Source: Cribrihabitans_A neustonicus (GTDB taxonomy: Bacteria; Pseudomonadota; Alphaproteobacteria; Rhodobacterales; Rhodobacteraceae). Taken from it: 64,000 nucleotides of DNA. Positions 1 to 8,144 of this stretch are shown here, piece by piece. Both the position numbers and the translations under genes were made by a program. Below the pieces are notes generated by a model that ran no database searches, was not told where the DNA came from, and worked only from the letters and a program-made list of their open reading frames with translations. The stretch lies in contig NZ_JBMERQ010000001.1 of NCBI RefSeq assembly GCF_048820895.1, positions 248,001-312,000 on the forward strand. The letters run 5' to 3'. Every line of letters begins with the position of its first letter. Within the stretch, counting starts at the first letter, position 1.

Positions 1-6
1 ACGGCC

Positions 7-588
7 TCAGCGGGTCAGCAGCAAGGCGCCGCCGGTGATCTCGATGCTGCTCCAGCGCTGCAGATAGCCCATGCCCAGCAGCGACTGCTCCAGCGCGCCC
101 TGGTTGACCCAGACCCGCACGTCGCGGTCAGTGATGCCGCCGAGCGAGATCTCTTCAATCCAGACCGACGCGGTGCGCACCTCGCCATTGGCGGTCTGGG
201 CGCGGCCGAGATAGGCGAGGCTTTCGGTGTCGATCCCCGCCCGCTCCGCATCCGCCCCGTTCAGAACCACTTCGCTGGCGCCGGTATCGACAAGGAACTC
301 CACCGGTGTGCCGTTCACCTGCAAGGTCAGGTAATAATGCCCGTCCCGCGCCCGCGGCACCTCGACCCGGCCCGCCTCCGTCAGCACCGATTGCTGCGGC
401 CGCACGGTCTGGCGGATGTCCTCCCACAGCCCATAGGCCGCGATCACGCCAAGAAAGATCAGCGCCCAGACCGCGAGCATCTGGAAGGTCTTGCCCAGGC
501 TCTGCCGGTTCTGCACGAAGACCCAGCCCCCGATCACCGCCAGCAGCAGGCCGAGATAGACCAGCCGCCCAATGTCATGTTCGCCCAT
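7..588 (-). CDS. TIGR02281-like retropepsin-type aspartic protease, membrane anchored
   Basis: About 193 residues. Two N-terminal hydrophobic segments (LVYLGLLLAVIGGWVFV and FQMLAVWALIFLGVIAAYGL) precede a single retropepsin-like domain. The segment VEFLVDTGASEVVLN carries the D-T-G-A active-site motif, and LLGMGYLQRW is the usual C-terminal signature of this clan AA family. One such domain is half an aspartic protease site, so the active form is expected to be a dimer with the domain outside the cytoplasm. I prefer the ATG at 588 because GGAGG lies 7 bases upstream; an in-frame ATG at 594 sits almost on the Shine-Dalgarno. The gene lies 44 bp downstream of the MarC gene on the same strand and may share its transcript. 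Physiological substrate unknown. Confidence 0.8.
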   Translation of the reverse strand: MGEHDIGRLVYLGLLLAVIGGWVFVQNRQSLGKTFQMLAVWALIFLGVIAAYGLWEDIRQTVRPQQSVLTEAGRVEVPRARDGHYYLTLQVNGTPVEFLVDTGASEVVLNGADAERAGIDTESLAYLGRAQTANGEVRTASVWIEEISLGGITDRDVRVWVNQGALEQSLLGMGYLQRWSSIEITGGALLLTR

Positions 589-632
589 CCGCATACCTCC
601 TGCTCTTGATGTAGGCAGGACGCGCGCGGATG

Positions 633-1253
633 CTAGGAGGCAAAGCCGAAGGCGCGCAGCCCGTCGAGCACGAATTGCACCGACAGGGCCGCCAGCAGCA
701 TCCCCAGGAGCCTGGTCACCACGGTGATGCCGGTCTTGCCCAGCATCCGCTCCAGCACGCCGGAGAACAGGCACATCACCAGCAGGATCGCCAGCACAGC
801 CAGCACCACGCCCATCACCGTGGCAAAGCCGGTGAAGCCCGGCTGCTGGCCCGCCAGCAGGATCACGGTGGCAATCGAGCCCGGCCCGCCGATCAGCGGG
901 ATCGCCAGCGGGAACACCGAAGGATCGTCGAACTCCTCCTCTTCGCTGCGGTCTTCGCGGCGCTTGTTGCGGCGCTCGAACAGCATGTCGAGCGCGGTGA
1001 GGAACAACAAGACCCCGCCCGCGATGCGGAAGGCGGGCATGGAAATGCCGATGAAGCCCAGCACCGCCTCGCCGAAGGCGGTGAACAGCGCCAGCACGAA
1101 AGCCGAGGTCACGATGGCGCGGACTGCGACGCTGCGCCGCTGCGCGGGCGCCATGCCTTGCGTCAGGGCGAGGAAGATCGGGGTAAGGCCGATCGGGTCG
1201 ATGATCACGAAGAGCGTGACGAAGGAGGTGATCAGGAATGCGGTGTCGATCAT
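633..1253 (-). CDS. MarC family integral membrane protein
   Basis: About 206 residues with some six hydrophobic helices. The N-terminal segment FVTLFVIIDPIGLTPIFLALT and the later LAIPLIGGPGSIATVILLAG are typical MarC (UPF0056) signatures. MarC proteins are inner-membrane proteins of unsettled function; the old link to multiple antibiotic resistance is not supported for all members. A charged insert (RRNKRREDRSEEEEFDD) forms a cytoplasmic loop near the middle. The start ATG overlaps the stop codon of the upstream ABC-F gene (ATGA), so the two are very likely co-translated. Confidence 0.88.
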   Translation of the reverse strand: MIDTAFLITSFVTLFVIIDPIGLTPIFLALTQGMAPAQRRSVAVRAIVTSAFVLALFTAFGEAVLGFIGISMPAFRIAGGVLLFLTALDMLFERRNKRREDRSEEEEFDDPSVFPLAIPLIGGPGSIATVILLAGQQPGFTGFATVMGVVLAVLAILLVMCLFSGVLERMLGKTGITVVTRLLGMLLAALSVQFVLDGLRAFGFAS

Positions 1254-3106
1254 TGCGCCTCGGCCTGCTCCAGTTTCTCCAGCGCCGCCATCCACAGCCC
1301 CTCGGCCCGCTCCAGCGCCTCGAGGCACTCCGCGTGCTTCTTCTGCCAGACCTCGATATCGGCGGCCTTGCCCGGCTCGTAAAGGCTAGGGTCGGCGAGC
1401 TTTTCGTCAAGCTTTTCACGCATTTCGCTGAGCTTTTCCACCCGTGCCTCGGATTTGCGCACGTCCGCGCGCAAGGTGGTGAGCACATCGCGGGAGGCCC
1501 GCTTGGGCTTTGCCGGCTTGGCGGCCTCGGCCTTGGCTGCGGGCTTCTCGCGCGCCAGCAAGAGCTCGCGGTAGCTCTCCAGGTCGCCCTCGTATGGCGT
1601 GACCGTGCCCCCCGCCACAAGCCACAGCCGGTCGGCGGCAAGGCTCAAAAGGTGCATGTCGTGGCTCACCAGGATCACCGCGCCGGAATAGGCGGTGAGC
1701 GCCTCCACCAGCGCCTCGCGGCTTTCGATGTCGAGGTGGTTGGTCGGCTCGTCGAGGATCAGGAGGTGCGGCGCGTCGATGGTGGCGATGAGCAGCGACA
1801 GACGCGCCTTCTGGCCGCCCGAAAGCCTGCCCACCTCGGTCTCCGCCTGCGCCGCGCCAAGGCCGAAGCCCGCCAGCCGCGCGCGCCATTTCGCGGGCGC
1901 CTCCTCGGGCCGCAGGCGGCGCAGGTGGTCGAGCGGGGTTTCATCCACGTGCAGCTCATCGACCTGGTGCTGCGCAAAATAGCCGATCCTGAGCTTCGAG
2001 GACCGGGTCATCTTGCCCGCCATCAGCGGCAGCCGGTCCGACAGCAGCTTCGACAGCGTCGACTTGCCCTGGCCGTTCTTGCCCAGCAGTGCGATGCGGT
2101 CGTCCTGGTCGATCCTTAGGTTCAGCCGCTTCAGCACCTCAGTCTCGCCATAGCCGGTGGTGCCGCCCTCGATATGGATGATCGGCGGCGACAGCTCCTC
2201 CGGCTCGGGGAAGGTGAAGGCGCGCAAGGCGGCTTCCTGCGGCGTGGTGATCGGCTTCATCTTGGCGATCATCTTCAGCCGCGACTGAGCCTGCACCGCC
2301 TTCGACGCCTTGGCGCGGAACCTGTCGACGAAGCTTTGCAGATGCGCGCGCCGCGCCTCCTGCTTGCGGGCCTCGGACTGCGCCGCGAGAATGCGCGCCG
2401 CACGGGTCTCCGCGAAGGTGTCATAGGGGCCCTGGTAGAAGGTGAGCTTGCGGTCCTCCAGATGCAGGATCGCTCCCACCGCGCGGTTCAGAAGCCCGCG
2501 GTCATGGCTCACGATCAGCACGGTGTGCGGGTATTTCGCCAGGTAACTCTCCAGCCACAAGGCACCTTCGAGGTCGAGGTAGTTGGTCGGCTCGTCCAGC
2601 AGCAGGAGGTCAGGCTGCGCAAAGAGGACGGCGGCCAGCGCCACCCGCATCCGCCAGCCGCCCGAAAAATCCGAACAGGGCCGCTTCTGCTCCTCGTCGT
2701 CAAAGCCGAGGCCCTTCAGGATCGATGATGCCCGCGCCTCCGCCGACCAGGCGTCGATATCGGCAAGCCGGGTCTGCACTTCGGCAATGCGCGCCGCGTC
2801 ACTTGCGGTTTCCGCCTCCGCCATCAATGCCGCGCGTTCGGTATCGGCGGCCAGCACCGTGTCGATCAGCGAGACATTGGACGAGGGCACCTCCTGCGCG
2901 ACCCCGCCGATGCGCGCCTTCGACGGCAGCGAGATGCTGCCGCCCTCCAGCGCCAGCTCGCCCCGGATCAGCCGGAACAGCGTGGTCTTGCCGGTGCCGT
3001 TGCGCCCCACAAGGCCCACCTTGTGGCCGGTGGGAATGGTGGCCGAGGCACCCTCGATCAGGGGGCGGCCTTCGACGGAATATGTGATGTCCTGAATGCG
3101 TAGCAT
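1250..3106 (-). CDS. ABC-F family ATPase (Uup/YheS-like)
   Basis: 618 residues with two ABC nucleotide-binding domains and no membrane segments, which marks the soluble ABC-F family of ribosome-associated ATPases. First Walker A GRNGTGKTT (residues 34-42), then FSGGWRMR and DEPTNYLDLE; second Walker A GKNGQGKST near residue 345, then LSGGQKARLS and DEPTNHLDIE. The linker between the domains is long and charged (about 230-300), and the C-terminus (about 520-618) is a Lys/Glu-rich coiled coil like that of Uup/YheS. ABC-F proteins act at the ribosomal E site to relieve stalling. The pairing of signature motifs fits YheS better than an antibiotic-protection factor, but the subgroup is inferred. 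Confidence 0.92.
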   Translation of the reverse strand: MLRIQDITYSVEGRPLIEGASATIPTGHKVGLVGRNGTGKTTLFRLIRGELALEGGSISLPSKARIGGVAQEVPSSNVSLIDTVLAADTERAALMAEAETASDAARIAEVQTRLADIDAWSAEARASSILKGLGFDDEEQKRPCSDFSGGWRMRVALAAVLFAQPDLLLLDEPTNYLDLEGALWLESYLAKYPHTVLIVSHDRGLLNRAVGAILHLEDRKLTFYQGPYDTFAETRAARILAAQSEARKQEARRAHLQSFVDRFRAKASKAVQAQSRLKMIAKMKPITTPQEAALRAFTFPEPEELSPPIIHIEGGTTGYGETEVLKRLNLRIDQDDRIALLGKNGQGKSTLSKLLSDRLPLMAGKMTRSSKLRIGYFAQHQVDELHVDETPLDHLRRLRPEEAPAKWRARLAGFGLGAAQAETEVGRLSGGQKARLSLLIATIDAPHLLILDEPTNHLDIESREALVEALTAYSGAVILVSHDMHLLSLAADRLWLVAGGTVTPYEGDLESYRELLLAREKPAAKAEAAKPAKPKRASRDVLTTLRADVRKSEARVEKLSEMREKLDEKLADPSLYEPGKAADIEVWQKKHAECLEALERAEGLWMAALEKLEQAEAQ

Positions 3107-3278
3107 GGCAGCGCTCTTAGCAGAGCGTCCCTGCCGCCGCTACGGGGAAAAACGCGGGCGGGGCAGGGGAGCTTGAGGGCCGCGGCATTAGGACGGGGCC
3201 GGGACGGAGCGGCATTCTGGTAAGCCCGCTCACCATGTGGTAGCACCGCCCGGGCAGCCCCTGTCCGAGGATCCCCAA

Positions 3279-4481
3279 ATGCCCGCCGCGCCGACCCCGC
3301 CGCATATCGCCACGCTGATCTTCGTCACGGCCCTCGCTGTGCTGTCGCTCAACATGTTCCTGCCGTCTCTGGCCCGCATCGGCGAGGACTTCGAGGCGCC
3401 TTATGCGCTGGTGAACCTGTCGATTGCCGCCTACCTCGCGGTGTCCGCCGTGCTGCAGCTGGTGATGGGACCCCTGTCGGACCGGTACGGGCGCCGCGTG
3501 GTGATGCTGGTGTCGCTGGCCATTTTTGTGGTGGCCTCCATTGGCTGCGCGCTGGCGGAGAACATCTGGGTCTTCCTCGGCTTCCGCCTCTTGCAGGCCA
3601 CAGTGGTGGCGGGGCAGGTGATCAGCCGCGCCGCAGTGCGTGATATGCACTCCACCAGCGAGGCCGCGGCCAAGCTTGGCCATATTTCCATGGCGATGGC
3701 GCTGGCGCCGATGCTGGGCCCGATGCTCGGAGGCTTTCTCGAGATGGCGTTCGGGTGGCGCGCGGGCTTTATTCTTTATACCGCGCTGGGTGCGGGTTTG
3801 CTGCTCTTTGCCTGGCGCGACTGGGGCGAGACCAACCGCCACCCGTCGGCCACCTTCGGCGCCCAGATGCGCACCTATCCGCAGCTTTTCACCTCGCGGC
3901 GCTTCTGGGGCTACAGCTTCTGCGCCGCCTTCTCCATCGGCGGCTTCTTCGCCTTTATCACCGGCGCGCCACGGGCGGCCGAAGCCGCTTTCGACCTCAG
4001 CCCGGCGATGCTGGGCCTTGGCATCGGCATTATTACCTGGGGCTTCATGGCGGGCAATTTCGTGACTGGCAGGCTTGCTGTGAGGGTGCCGCTCCTGAGC
4101 CTCATCATCGCGGGCCGGCTGTTCGCGGTGGCGGGGCCGGTGACGGGGCTTTTGCTGTTCCTCTCCGGGCAGGGCAGCGTCTGGGTGTTCTTCGGGGCCG
4201 CGATCCTCGTGGGCTTCGGCAACGGGCTCACCCTTGCCAATGCGCAGGCCAGGCTGATGTCGGTGCGCCCGCATCTCGCGGGCAGCGCCTCGGGGCTGTC
4301 GGGCGCGATGACCGTGGCGCTGGGCGCGGTGCTCACCTCCGCCACCGGCGCGCTCACCACGGCCGAAAACGCGCCGCGGATGGTGCTGGGGATCATCCTT
4401 GCCTCGAACGTGCTCGCCCTCCTGTCGGCGCTCTATACCCGCTGGGTCGACCGGCGCGAGCCGCTGCCGGACCTGACCTGA
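3279..4481 (+). CDS. MFS transporter, Bcr/CflA drug-efflux type
   Basis: About 400 residues and twelve predicted transmembrane segments. The MFS loop 2-3 motif appears as GPLSDRYGRRVV, and the antiporter motif region GLRLLQA-type is seen as LGFRLLQATVVAGQVISRAAVRDM, characteristic of the Bcr/CflA (DHA1) drug:proton antiporters. The ATG at 3279 is chosen because GAGG lies 8 bases upstream; the longer frame from 3237 adds a Pro-rich leader with no ribosome-binding site. It is a monocistronic gene between the divergent ABC-F gene and ndk. Substrate cannot be read from sequence. Confidence 0.86.
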   Translation: MPAAPTPPHIATLIFVTALAVLSLNMFLPSLARIGEDFEAPYALVNLSIAAYLAVSAVLQLVMGPLSDRYGRRVVMLVSLAIFVVASIGCALAENIWVFLGFRLLQATVVAGQVISRAAVRDMHSTSEAAAKLGHISMAMALAPMLGPMLGGFLEMAFGWRAGFILYTALGAGLLLFAWRDWGETNRHPSATFGAQMRTYPQLFTSRRFWGYSFCAAFSIGGFFAFITGAPRAAEAAFDLSPAMLGLGIGIITWGFMAGNFVTGRLAVRVPLLSLIIAGRLFAVAGPVTGLLLFLSGQGSVWVFFGAAILVGFGNGLTLANAQARLMSVRPHLAGSASGLSGAMTVALGAVLTSATGALTTAENAPRMVLGIILASNVLALLSALYTRWVDRREPLPDLT

Positions 4482-4632
4482 GGCTGGCCGCAAGCCGTGC
4501 CCGATACCGCGTCCGAAACCCCGTACGCACGCCAATCTCCCCCTTCCCAAGCCGCTGCAGCCATGCTACCCGGCGCGCGGTATTTACGGGCCGGGGGCCA
4601 ATCCCCGGCCCGCTCAATAAGGAGAACGCCAA

Positions 4633-5055
4633 ATGGCTCTGGAACGCACCTTCTCGATCATCAAGCCCGACGCAACCCGCCGCAACCTGACCGGCAAGAT
4701 CAACGCCAAGTTCGAGGAAGCGGGCCTGCGCATCGTCGCGCAGAAGCGCATCCACATGACCAAGGAACAGGCCGGCAAGTTCTACGAAGTGCACGCCGAG
4801 CGCCCGTTCTATGACGAACTGTGCGAGTTCATGTCCTCCGCTCCGGTCGTGGTGCAGGTGCTGGAAGGCGAAAACGCCATTGCCAAGAACCGCGAAGTGA
4901 TGGGCGCCACCAACCCGGCCGACGCCGCACCCGGCACCATCCGCGCCGAGTTCGCTGAATCGGTTGGCGAGAACTCCGTGCACGGCTCCGACGCGCCGGA
5001 GACCGCCGCCGCAGAGATCGCCTATTTCTTCTCGGGCACTGAACTGGTCGGCTGA
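4633..5055 (+). CDS. ndk: Nucleoside diphosphate kinase
   Basis: 140 residues, the usual length for a bacterial NDK. It transfers the gamma-phosphate of ATP to NDPs through a phosphohistidine. Active-site histidine His117 lies in the diagnostic NSVHGSDAPE segment; the N-terminus RTFSIIKPDATRR and the ATP-binding MGATNPADAAPGTIR are intact. The start is supported by AAGGAG 7-8 bases upstream. A hairpin at 5082-5112 just downstream probably ends the transcript, so the gene appears monocistronic. Confidence 0.97.
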   Translation: MALERTFSIIKPDATRRNLTGKINAKFEEAGLRIVAQKRIHMTKEQAGKFYEVHAERPFYDELCEFMSSAPVVVQVLEGENAIAKNREVMGATNPADAAPGTIRAEFAESVGENSVHGSDAPETAAAEIAYFFSGTELVG

Positions 5056-5081
5056 TCCGCCGCTGCCGGGAGCAAAATGCC

Positions 5082-5112
5082 AGGGCCGCATCGGATATCC
5101 CGGTGCGGCCCT
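5082..5112 (+). terminator. Hairpin terminator candidate after ndk
   Basis: A perfect 9-bp stem, AGGGCCGCA at 5082-5090 pairing with TGCGGCCCT at 5104-5112, starts 27 bases after the ndk stop. There is no clean T tract, so termination strength is uncertain. Confidence 0.55.
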
Positions 5113-5192
5113 GTTCGTGCCCGTCGCCTGTATTCTTGCCCGCCCCGACGGTTGTGCTGTCACTGTCTGGCACGCAGACCCTTGCAGGCAGC

Positions 5193-5675
5193 TCAGTGCA
5201 TCCGCATTTGCGGGTCTTCCGCGGCGCCTTGCCCCTGACGGGGCGGCGAGTGGTGATGGTTGCGGCCAGACCCCGGGCGTGCGCTGCGGGCCATGCGCTT
5301 GGCGAGTGGCTCGCGCGTCGCCGCCTCGCGCTCCAAATGGCGGCGCAGCAGTGCAACATTGCGGCTGTTTGCCTTCCAGCCGATATCGAAGATGTCACCC
5401 ACCAGCGGAATTGAGCCGATCAGCGCATCGATGCCTGTATTTACGGCCATTCGCGCCAGTACAGGCTTGGGCGCGCCCATCCGGTGCGCGGACATGATGA
5501 TGTAGCCTGCCGGCAGCAGCGTCAGCGCATCGCCGATACCCGGGACCAGGCCGAGGATGCTGTCCCAGCCGACCCGCGTGCCGATCACCGGCAGGCGGAA
5601 TGCCTTGTCCATGCGCCCCGCCAGCCGCTCCAGCTGAGACAGGCGCTCCTGATGCAACAGCGGGGTGTCAGGCAT
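5193..5675 (-). CDS. DUF4112 domain membrane protein
   Basis: 160 residues from the ATG at 5675. The core GWDSILGLVPGIGDALTLLPAGYIIMSA and IGSIPLVGDIFDIGWKAN is the DUF4112 signature: two short hydrophobic, Gly/Pro-rich helices each containing PxxGD. The N-terminus is a short amphipathic helix (LSQLERLAGRMDKAFRLP) and the C-terminal 35 residues are basic and probably disordered. The function of the family is unknown. The first eight bases overlap the end of the upstream Pmp3-like gene (ATGCCTGA), so the two products are probably made together. A longer in-frame extension to 5792 is rejected because it would bury the whole Pmp3 gene. Confidence 0.85.
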   Translation of the reverse strand: MPDTPLLHQERLSQLERLAGRMDKAFRLPVIGTRVGWDSILGLVPGIGDALTLLPAGYIIMSAHRMGAPKPVLARMAVNTGIDALIGSIPLVGDIFDIGWKANSRNVALLRRHLEREAATREPLAKRMARSARPGSGRNHHHSPPRQGQGAAEDPQMRMH

Positions 5676-5838
5676 GGTCCGGCGTCCTTGCGATGATCCA
5701 GACTGCATGCACGATGCCGGGGATGTAGCCAAGAAGGGTGAGCAGGATGTTGAGCCAGAAGTGCTTGCCAAAGCCGACCTGCAGGAACACACCCAGAGGC
5801 GGCAGAAGAATGGCGAAGATGATGCGGATCAGGTCCAT
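5668..5838 (-). CDS. YqaE/Pmp3 family (UPF0057) small membrane protein
   Basis: 56 residues. The protein starts MDLIRIIFAILLPPLGVFLQ and continues with GFGKHFWLNILLTLLGYIPG and IVHAVWII, which is the full Pmp3/YqaE pattern: two transmembrane helices with the PPLGVF and LNxLLTLLGYIPGIxHA signatures. Family members in yeast and plants are linked to membrane-potential and salt stress tolerance; the bacterial role is poorly known. GGGAG precedes the ATG by about 7 bases. The gene overlaps the following DUF4112 gene by 8 bp. Confidence 0.9.
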   Translation of the reverse strand: MDLIRIIFAILLPPLGVFLQVGFGKHFWLNILLTLLGYIPGIVHAVWIIARTPDHA

Positions 5839-6236
5839 ACCGGATCTCCCTGTTTGATTACGGCTGTTGCCGGACTAACCCGCAGGAAGTGGTTATGGTT
5901 CCGCTTCAGCTGTTCTCCCGGGAACCCGGCCGCTGATGAAACGGCGCTTGGCATGCAGCCGGCGCCGAGACTGCGGCGGCAATCTGCGTCCGGACAAAGC
6001 GCGGCCAGCCCGGCAATCACGGGCGGCGCCACGGGAACACTTGCGCGGGCTGTGCGCTGACACTCGCCTGCCGGCTGCGGGCCATTTGGCTATCATCCCG
6101 CAACGGTCAGCCAAACGCCCCGCCGCCGCCAAGCTCACCTCCCGAAACTGGGCCGCTCAGCCGGCGTTCGGGGCTCGCGCCGCAGGCCGTGTGGCCAGCG
6201 GGCCTGGCCGCGAAGAGGGCGGGCTGTACTTGCGCG
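5839..6236. other. Intergenic, no gene recognised
   Basis: About 400 bases between two minus-strand genes. Open frames exist on both strands, but their translations are Arg/Pro/Ala-rich with no family resemblance and no ribosome-binding site. It should hold the promoter for the Pmp3-like/DUF4112 pair at its left edge. I see no convincing RNA gene or repeat. Confidence 0.5.
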
Positions 6237-6617
6237 CTATTTATCCGGCGCCCGGCTCGTCCTCTTCTCAGAACCTGGAGGACGGGCGCCCGGCCGGGAA
6301 ATCACCCCGATCATGTCCAGTGCCGCTTCCAGCTCGGCGCGGCCGCGGTCGAAAGCGCATGCCTTGATGTCGTCGAACCGCTTGCGCAGCTCCTGTTTCT
6401 CCGCCCCCTTGCAATCGTTCCAGGGGCGCCCCTGCAGCGCCATCACCAGCACATAATAGCCGATAAAATGCGGCCGCGTCCCGCTTTGCAGCAGCCGCGC
6501 ATAGGCCGCATCCGCCCCGAGCGCACGCAGTTCCTCAGCCGAGGCGATGCCCGCGCGGGCACAGGCCTCCTCATAGGCGGGGCCGAGGTTGCGGATCGAA
6601 GAAACCGGCGTGTTCAT
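6237..6617 (-). CDS. TfoX/Sxy C-terminal domain protein
   Basis: 126 residues. The first 75 residues (SSIRNLGPAYEEACARAGI, SAEELRALGADAAYARL, PHFIGYYVLVMALQGRPWND) form the helix-hairpin-helix-like TfoX C-terminal domain. The remaining residues include a Cys-containing helix (CKGAEKQELRKRFDDIKA) also seen in roseobacter homologues. It lacks the TfoX N-terminal domain used for competence regulation, so a role in natural transformation should not be assumed. No clear Shine-Dalgarno precedes the ATG at 6617. It is divergent from the P450 gene. Confidence 0.78.
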   Translation of the reverse strand: MNTPVSSIRNLGPAYEEACARAGIASAEELRALGADAAYARLLQSGTRPHFIGYYVLVMALQGRPWNDCKGAEKQELRKRFDDIKACAFDRGRAELEAALDMIGVISRPGARPPGSEKRTSRAPDK

Positions 6618-6770
6618 GCTTTGTTTCTACATGTCACGGGCACCCCTGTCACCTGCCAAAACCGCGGCCGGAGCGCTTTTGCCGGGGAATTGACGATTGA
6701 CAGTCGCAAAGCGTGCAGAAAGCCTGCGCCGACGGCCGCCAGTCGATGCGGCGGGCATCCGGGGGGAGAG

Positions 6771-8000
6771 ATGAACGGAAGCGGGCAGGGTATTCAGCAG
6801 ATTCGGAACTTCGACCTCTTCAACCCGCCGCAGGGGTTCATCGAAGACCCGTTTCCCTTCTATGACGCTCTCCTGCGCGAAGCTCCTGTGCTGCGGCAAC
6901 CCGACGGCTCCGTGCTGCTCTGCCGCCACGGCGATCTGGACCGCATCTACCGCGACACCACGCTGTTCTCCTCGGACAAGAAGGCGGCCTTCGCGCCCAA
7001 GTTCGGCCCCGGTTCGCCGCTGTTTCAGCACCACACCACTTCGCTCGTCTTCTCCGATCCGCCGCTGCACACGCGCGTACGCAGGATCATGACCTCCGCG
7101 CTTACCCCGCGCGCCATCGCCCGGATGGAGCCCGGGCTGATCGCGGCCGTGGATGCGCTGCTTGACCGGATGGCGGGGCGGGAGAAGGTGGATCTGATTG
7201 CGGATTTCGCCGCTGCGATCCCGGTGCAGATCATCGGCAATCTGCTCGATGTGCCGATGGCGGAGCGCGGGCCGCTCAGGGACTGGTCGCTGGCCATCCT
7301 CGGCGCGCTGGAGCCCGCGGTGACCCCGGCGCAGCTGGACGCTGGAAACCGGGCGGTGGAGGTGTTCTCGGCCTATCTCGGCACCCTGATCGCCCGCCGC
7401 CGTGCTGCACCGGGCGATCCCGGAACCGATGTGCTCACCCGGCTGATCCGGGGTGAGGGGGCGGATGCGGAGCTGAGCCCCGCCGAGCTGATCCAGAATT
7501 GCATCTTCATCCTGAACGCGGGCCATGAAACCACTACAAACCTGATCGGAAACGGTCTGGCTCTGCTGCATGATTACCCCGAGCAGAAGCGTTTGCTGCT
7601 GCACCAGCCCGGGCTGATCAAGCCTGCGGTGGAGGAGATGCTGCGCTTCCGCTCGCCCAACCAGCTCGGCAACCGCATCACCACCGCGCCGGTGGAGATC
7701 GGCGGGCAAGAGCTGCCCGCGGGCACCAATCTGCATCTGGTGATCGGCGCCGCCAACCGTGACCCGGCGGCGTTCGAGGCGCCGGAGGTCTTCGATATCA
7801 CCCGTAAACCGAACCGGCACCTGGCCTTTGCGGGCGGCCCGCATGTCTGCGTCGGGCTGAGCCTTGCGCGGCTCGAGGCGCAGGTGGCGGTTTCCCGTTT
7901 GCTTGACCGCTTCCAGGAGTACCGGCTCCTGCCGGGGCGGGTACCGGGAGGGCGGATCCGCTTCCGCGGCTATGCGGCGCTCCCCGCGGTGCTGGGCTGA
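6771..8000 (+). CDS. Cytochrome P450
   Basis: 409 residues, typical for a soluble bacterial class I P450. The I-helix oxygen-activation motif is AGHETT (250-255), the K-helix ExxR is E289-R292, and the heme-binding loop FAGGPHVCVG runs from F353 with the axial thiolate at Cys360. The ATG at 6771 is chosen because of the strong GGGGGGAG directly upstream; longer frames upstream run through non-coding sequence. No ferredoxin or ferredoxin reductase gene is adjacent, so electrons must come from partners elsewhere. Family-level resemblance is to alphaproteobacterial P450s of unknown substrate; the substrate cannot be inferred here. Confidence 0.92.
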   Translation: MNGSGQGIQQIRNFDLFNPPQGFIEDPFPFYDALLREAPVLRQPDGSVLLCRHGDLDRIYRDTTLFSSDKKAAFAPKFGPGSPLFQHHTTSLVFSDPPLHTRVRRIMTSALTPRAIARMEPGLIAAVDALLDRMAGREKVDLIADFAAAIPVQIIGNLLDVPMAERGPLRDWSLAILGALEPAVTPAQLDAGNRAVEVFSAYLGTLIARRRAAPGDPGTDVLTRLIRGEGADAELSPAELIQNCIFILNAGHETTTNLIGNGLALLHDYPEQKRLLLHQPGLIKPAVEEMLRFRSPNQLGNRITTAPVEIGGQELPAGTNLHLVIGAANRDPAAFEAPEVFDITRKPNRHLAFAGGPHVCVGLSLARLEAQVAVSRLLDRFQEYRLLPGRVPGGRIRFRGYAALPAVLG

Positions 8001-8144
8001 GCCGCGCAATCGGCCCCGCGCCTATCCCTTTGCGCTTCCTGCGCCGCTTTTGCCCGGCGCGGGCCACCCCCCGGATAGCAGACCTGAGGAAAGCCTCCGC
8101 CTATTCTGACTTCCGCAAAGACAGGGTGCAAAAGGAGGTTCGCG